A stretch of DNA of 64,000 bases from NCBI GenBank assembly GCA_009786185.1, contig WQTS01000140.1, positions 17,840 to 81,839 on the forward strand, given 5' to 3'. A model generated the notes under the pieces. It was not told the DNA's origin and ran no database searches. It worked only from the letters and a program-made list of their open reading frames with translations. This document shows positions 62,601-64,000 of the stretch, piece by piece. Origin of the DNA: Bacteroidota bacterium. Lineage in GTDB: Bacteria > Bacteroidota > Bacteroidia > Bacteroidales > WCHB1-69. The stretch's first letter is position 1. Every line of letters begins with the position of its first letter. The translations under genes were made by a program, and so were the position numbers.

Positions 62601-64000
62601 TGTTACGTTAAATACGCCGGGATAGCCAAATTGATAAGTTAACGTAGCATGAGTTTGCCCGGCAATTGGCTGAGCATTTACATACCAAGTAAAAGTTGAA
62701 GCATTTGAAGCATTTGTAGTATCCTTTACAGTAAAGGTAACTTGAGATCCTGCACAAATATTAAAAGCGGTATCTGTTACAACTTCTAATGCAAATTCAG
62801 AAATTACTACTACAAGTATATTATTGGAAGTAGCCTCACAACCTGAATCGATTTGTGTAGCTCTAAACGTATAAGTTGTTGTTGAATCAGGTGTATTATG
62901 TAAAACAGGTGCAGTGGCGCCCGGAATGGCTACATTACCGGTGTCTGAAACTATATACCATTGGTAGGTAATATTTGAATTTCCGCTCACAGCAGCAGTT
63001 AAAGTAACGATATCACCCACACACATTTGAGTTTTGTCTGCTGTAATACCAATTACCGGATGTTGTTCTACGTAAACGGTTTGTATTTGCGATATTGCCG
63101 TACAACCTGATGCGGAATCTATAATTTGAACAAGATAACTGTATGGATTTGGACTTGCTGTCGTGTCTATAGTTATTGTTGCATTAGTACTGTCTACTAG
63201 AAGAGCTCCGTTTTTATACCATTGGTAGCCAATTCTTGAAGTAGCTGTTGGTACCGGAATTACTTTTGCAAACAATGTAGCCGGATTGGTAGCAGTATTG
63301 CAAACTAACTCCGGACCTACGATAGTTACAGTTGGTGATGCTCCAACAATAATTGTACCTACTGTTTTCATAGCAGATCCGCAACCGGTTGAAGAAGGTC
63401 TTGTTGCTAAAACGCTTACTATAAATGTTCCGGGAGTATTGAATTGGTAAATAAATTCACTATGTGTTGCTCCGGAAACTGCTTGACCATTGATATACCA
63501 AGCAAGATCTATAGTAGATTCTACAGTTGCAGTAAAAGCTATTAGATTGCCTGAGCAAATGGTAGTATCTTTTGTTGCATTAGTAAACACCGGGGTAACA
63601 GCTATTGGAATTGTATCAGCAGTTACGGTTACGGTTACTTCGTTAGAAGAAACTTTGCAACCTGTGCCGATTGTAGCTTCAAAGTAGAAAGTACGTGTAA
63701 TGTCTGCAGTAAAATAGTATATCGGAGCAATAGCATCCGCAAGCGTATCTATTTCAACAGTGGCTCCGGTATCAACTTTCGCATACCATTGATAGGCCAT
63801 AATATTAGGTAAGTGGTCAACATCAGCTGCCAACATTACGGGTTCGCCTGCACAAACATTCAATTTGTCTGCGGTAATACCAATTGCAGAAAGTTGTTGT
63901 ACGTAAACAACAAATGGTGCACTTGTTGTAGTTACTGATGTACCGTTGCAACCTGTTGAAGTAATTTCTACTACAAAGGTATAAGGAGCAATTCGAGCAG
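53610..64000 (-). CDS. Giant secreted Ig-like/PKD-like repeat protein with T9SS type A sorting tail (5' end beyond window)
   Basis: Uninterrupted frame through the window edge; many YQWYxNGxxIxGA / TFTATQxxSGCxATSN Ig-like modules; C-terminal VKVYPVPAQVNQPVTVELD...QGTYFGRITTGTNETKAIKFVIVK. Confidence 0.93.
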   Translation of the reverse strand, partial: ARIAPYTFVVEITSTGCNGTSVTTTSAPFVVYVQQLSAIGITADKLNVCAGEPVMLAADVDHLPNIMAYQWYAKVDTGATVEIDTLADAIAPIYYFTADITRTFYFEATIGTGCKVSSNEVTVTVTADTIPIAVTPVFTNATKDTTICSGNLIAFTATVESTIDLAWYINGQAVSGATHSEFIYQFNTPGTFIVSVLATRPSSTGCGSAMKTVGTIIVGASPTVTIVGPELVCNTATNPATLFAKVIPVPTATSRIGYQWYKNGALLVDSTNATITIDTTASPNPYSYLVQIIDSASGCTAISQIQTVYVEQHPVIGITADKTQMCVGDIVTLTAAVSGNSNITYQWYIVSDTGNVAIPGATAPVLHNTPDSTTTYTFRATQIDSGCEATSNNILVVVISEFALEVVTDTAFNICAGSQVTFTVKDTTNASNASTFTWYVNAQPIAGQTHATLTYQFGYPGVFNVTAMATTNLGSCPSAVVDVATVTVGMPFGVTVEGPELVCNTTNPTYLYAHVTPLNLIDTNLVYQWYVNGVEIPGADSSAVLIDTVASPYPYIYFVHIKDTVSGCETTSQVQTVYVEAHPVIGIIADKMQVCKGEIVTLTANISNVSNMNYQWYVVSDTGTTVIPGANAPIYHLTADTTASYTFTATQLVSDCQATSNTVTVAVMSNLTVNAEPLDTTICAGSQVGFSADGAIAYAWAINGVIVDGAADSAFTYRFDHPGIYTVAVSGAGCTVSMQNVGTVTVKSAPVVEIAGAELVCDAASPVSLYAIVTPILTNTYTYQWYVDGESAGGDYDTITIANAPRPNPYIYVVAVTDTTSGCTVTSATHLVYVEQFPVIGITADKIQACAGDIVMLSANVSGASNMEYQWYHTVAGVADPVEISGANAPILYVEVDSTRTYTFTATQIGSECQATSNEVTIAVMGTTAGIAVQDITMVPTNGIICDGGQVVLTANVQNSDSVAYYVWFVNGIEIPGQNLATILVSPTTVDFDTTNYIYNVVAVPHGGIICLSGMGDAAEARVHVMRNPIVEIHGQNHICDTYLGLKPLPGEVRPPNLSIIGYVNAAYYSDHCVGANPTYMNYTWYIDGTIYDLGGVAACDAQHLNIHLTSRYEPYLIQMQYNAGFGCSAYSQVFEVYSYPAPIVNVTSTEDTICEGGSVTLRANLNDYNITGYTYQWYKGGLAAANLIPGATEPIYTTPAINETGTIKYYVEVIHTATFDLSDPAKKCLVIASYELFAYPKPTIDQIAVSVNQICSGGQVIITATPSANNFGNNPVYTWYKNGQIVDGATGSWFLDSPLAVDNDETVYIYNAIVSYENSGCTSVLNDNIADTVTVYRNPIVAIDGDAHVCETSPVFLCAYVDHSSNPVGDLTYTWYQSGEPRENTLLSAPGQCYAERWAPRYEPYEFTVEVTRGNGCTSFSEKFYVWVHTSPEVNITASETVICEGGTVELTANLNNYTTEHITYQWYEVTYNLDSIFAFGAWTYFVDTASTLIPGATQQTYNPGALYDTIAVFAVEVIQAHSLCIATDVIEIKITPKPIVLFGDELQNDTICAGHQATLMVVTTIAGDTVTNVTYQWYVNGAAIPGATTDTYSPILTVAGDYIYEVQAFVPISGCISERTLVGTIMVKDAPAVVIAGPSIICNSAEGAQLYAIIDPVKADLTYQWFLNGVEIPNAEGDTLNIDDLDASPYPYNYTVEITDPESGCVILSAVHSVRVDQFPVIAITADPMMICAGELVTLKAEIQADPNIIYQWYATVGTTTDTITNANAPIYHANPTETTTYKFTATQIESGCVATSNDVIVKVTPTPSITNTEVDTDTICKGEQVTFTAIASTPNTITTYTWTVNGQVVEGATDSILTYTFNHYGVFDVSAVATTQVLGQATACSSLVKLIATITVKDAPAVVIAGPSIICDTAKGAKLHAIVDPAGATVTYQWFLNGAEISGAEGDSLNINNLTASPFPYNYTVQITDTESGCVILSAVHSVTVNQFPVIAITATPTVVCGGDEVILRAETQNDPNIIYKWYANDTLIANANAPVWYVYPNKTTVYTFTATQIESGCVATSNPVTVTIIPKPIITITKIDTTICEGEQLTFTATLTTPDPVVYTWRVAGQTIIDATTNVLTYTFNQYGVYDVEVFATSIGAGCRSDVMNAGTITVKEAPTVIITGPHTICENAIGAKLTATVFPHNTNVGYQWFLDGVAIPGATDSVYSISGLTASPMPYSFTVVITDPESDCDGHSLPYAVTVYTFTNVSITATPSEICDGETVTLEADITPLPTVNMTYQWFDNGNPIDGATGPAFQYVPFEIGVHKYTFVATQIGSGCTAHSNEVIVNVKPIPATPALTISATQICSGNQVTITGNVDGYYTWYVGGVKFAEGTEKSITIAPTADNNLMTYTYTADVVVDACTSDRSASVSVTVHPAISVTLTGQDKVCFQAVEDEQLVLHAQVVTSQPGVNYLYTLKYAKGQNQPMVVGVYTIPDMIVPNTLEPNDPADPYCFFVEVTAIGYGCTATSAYHCVNILPQPEVDLYVDNTAICLGGTITVTADPRPAATPGNPYDYEWFLNGTPIPGNVNEITITNGFVLGVNEITVNFVRTQDGYACSGSNSILVNVLAAPALTLTHDFENGIPLPGICVGGKVNLYTAIANFDVNLIDVEGFKYEWRRNSQPLAHEYSFLTEELNTPGTYKYEVRAYNSELGCYSPWTAFEDIIVAPQPTVEIYTVDNTLHAVCQGAQLTFFATLNANPIVYQTGDFVWSSGLTGLIDNNTIRPDKDVVFNNIGVTTHSIKVMFQNPTCAIAEDAINITVTTQPEWTVLSIEDDPYAGVCLGTKLTLKAEFKGGVDEDINVGRIQWEYKVDGGAWIKLQALGGHQTHTPTEAGLYTYRVTYIPTNERAGCELAPYEFTSFQVFPTPSATFNTELSNLQSCANNPFADVTLVVDLVGTPPFTFVVKRNNGSPETETYRDIWTTPYTINVKPIPSATTQFTITSLIDGSGCTNVVLDDVIVRVTNINIIDADVITCEPTFDVRLNITEAVDKDAVVTFEGFDSETYTIKPQGNNSVITVNVPEEAFKQGGDYNVSIKIDGCEYWIKVKVGVAATAEFDLEKTTQQICGNDPTVTKVDLHIKFTGTPPFHYTLVGTDGTRTGNIISFKYEEVYTVTPVATTTYTIEFLEDDLNCANNNFVRPEITITVTDVKVVTPEILACDNQIAVTIQVISAVSDVAFVAFDSEEPVSYTIRQGLNTLSVRIPNYLTYGTHTVTLTVDGCIYTFDVIYGASGSGANALVHRRWEGYGEVVVVSNNYTDPANQYYNGGYMFTSYQWYKNGEIIPGATQQYYQDPNGVNGIYSVRLTGYKVDVNGNRLSDQITFTTCGVEFNPTSTVKVYPVPAQVNQPVTVELDMTPAELEGAVLDIYDAKGAHIQHIPVVSSKTQVDGFKAQGTYFGRITTGTNETKAIKFVIVK

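Noticed and set aside
53985-63687. Several 65-85 aa ORFs antisense or out of frame within the giant gene
   Set aside because: Short, scattered within a continuous, strongly patterned coding frame; no support.

Overview
The window is chromosomal DNA from an AT-rich member of the Bacteroidota, probably an anaerobic Bacteroidales-like organism. Supporting evidence: T9SS C-terminal sorting tails, TAnnTTTG -7 promoter boxes, NifJ/PFOR, Omp28 and DUF4271 proteins. Housekeeping genes recognised: holB, a PBP1A-type gene, murA, ftsY, ogt, lnt, nifJ, asnS, rnpA, a hemD-like gene, a long-chain acyl-CoA ligase and an isolated atpA. RNA genes are tRNA-Leu(GAG), tRNA-Asp(GTC), tRNA-Pro(CGG) and tRNA-Arg(TCT), plus a cobalamin riboswitch. 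Accessory material includes: (i) the edge of a class I lanthipeptide locus (precursor and LanC); (ii) a riboswitch-headed B12 uptake operon with BtuB-like, BtuG-like and two T9SS-tailed surface proteins; (iii) a RAYT transposase bounded by 50-nt inverted repeats; (iv) a DUF559 endonuclease-like gene between ~146-bp inverted repeats, next to an HTH gene preceded by a 107-nt interrupted hairpin; (v) an 81-bp tandem-repeat protein overlapping a secreted M4 peptidase; (vi) a giant (>3,400 aa) Ig-like-repeat T9SS protein that runs off the right edge; (vii) a decayed [FeFe]-hydrogenase remnant absent from the ORF track. A dispersed 20-nt repeat (ATCTGCGTCATCTGCGTGCT) has been absorbed into three coding sequences in two reading frames. 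The strongest candidates for something undescribed are the DUF559/inverted-repeat/HTH cassette and the lanthipeptide locus. All assignments come from reading the sequence; no database search was run.
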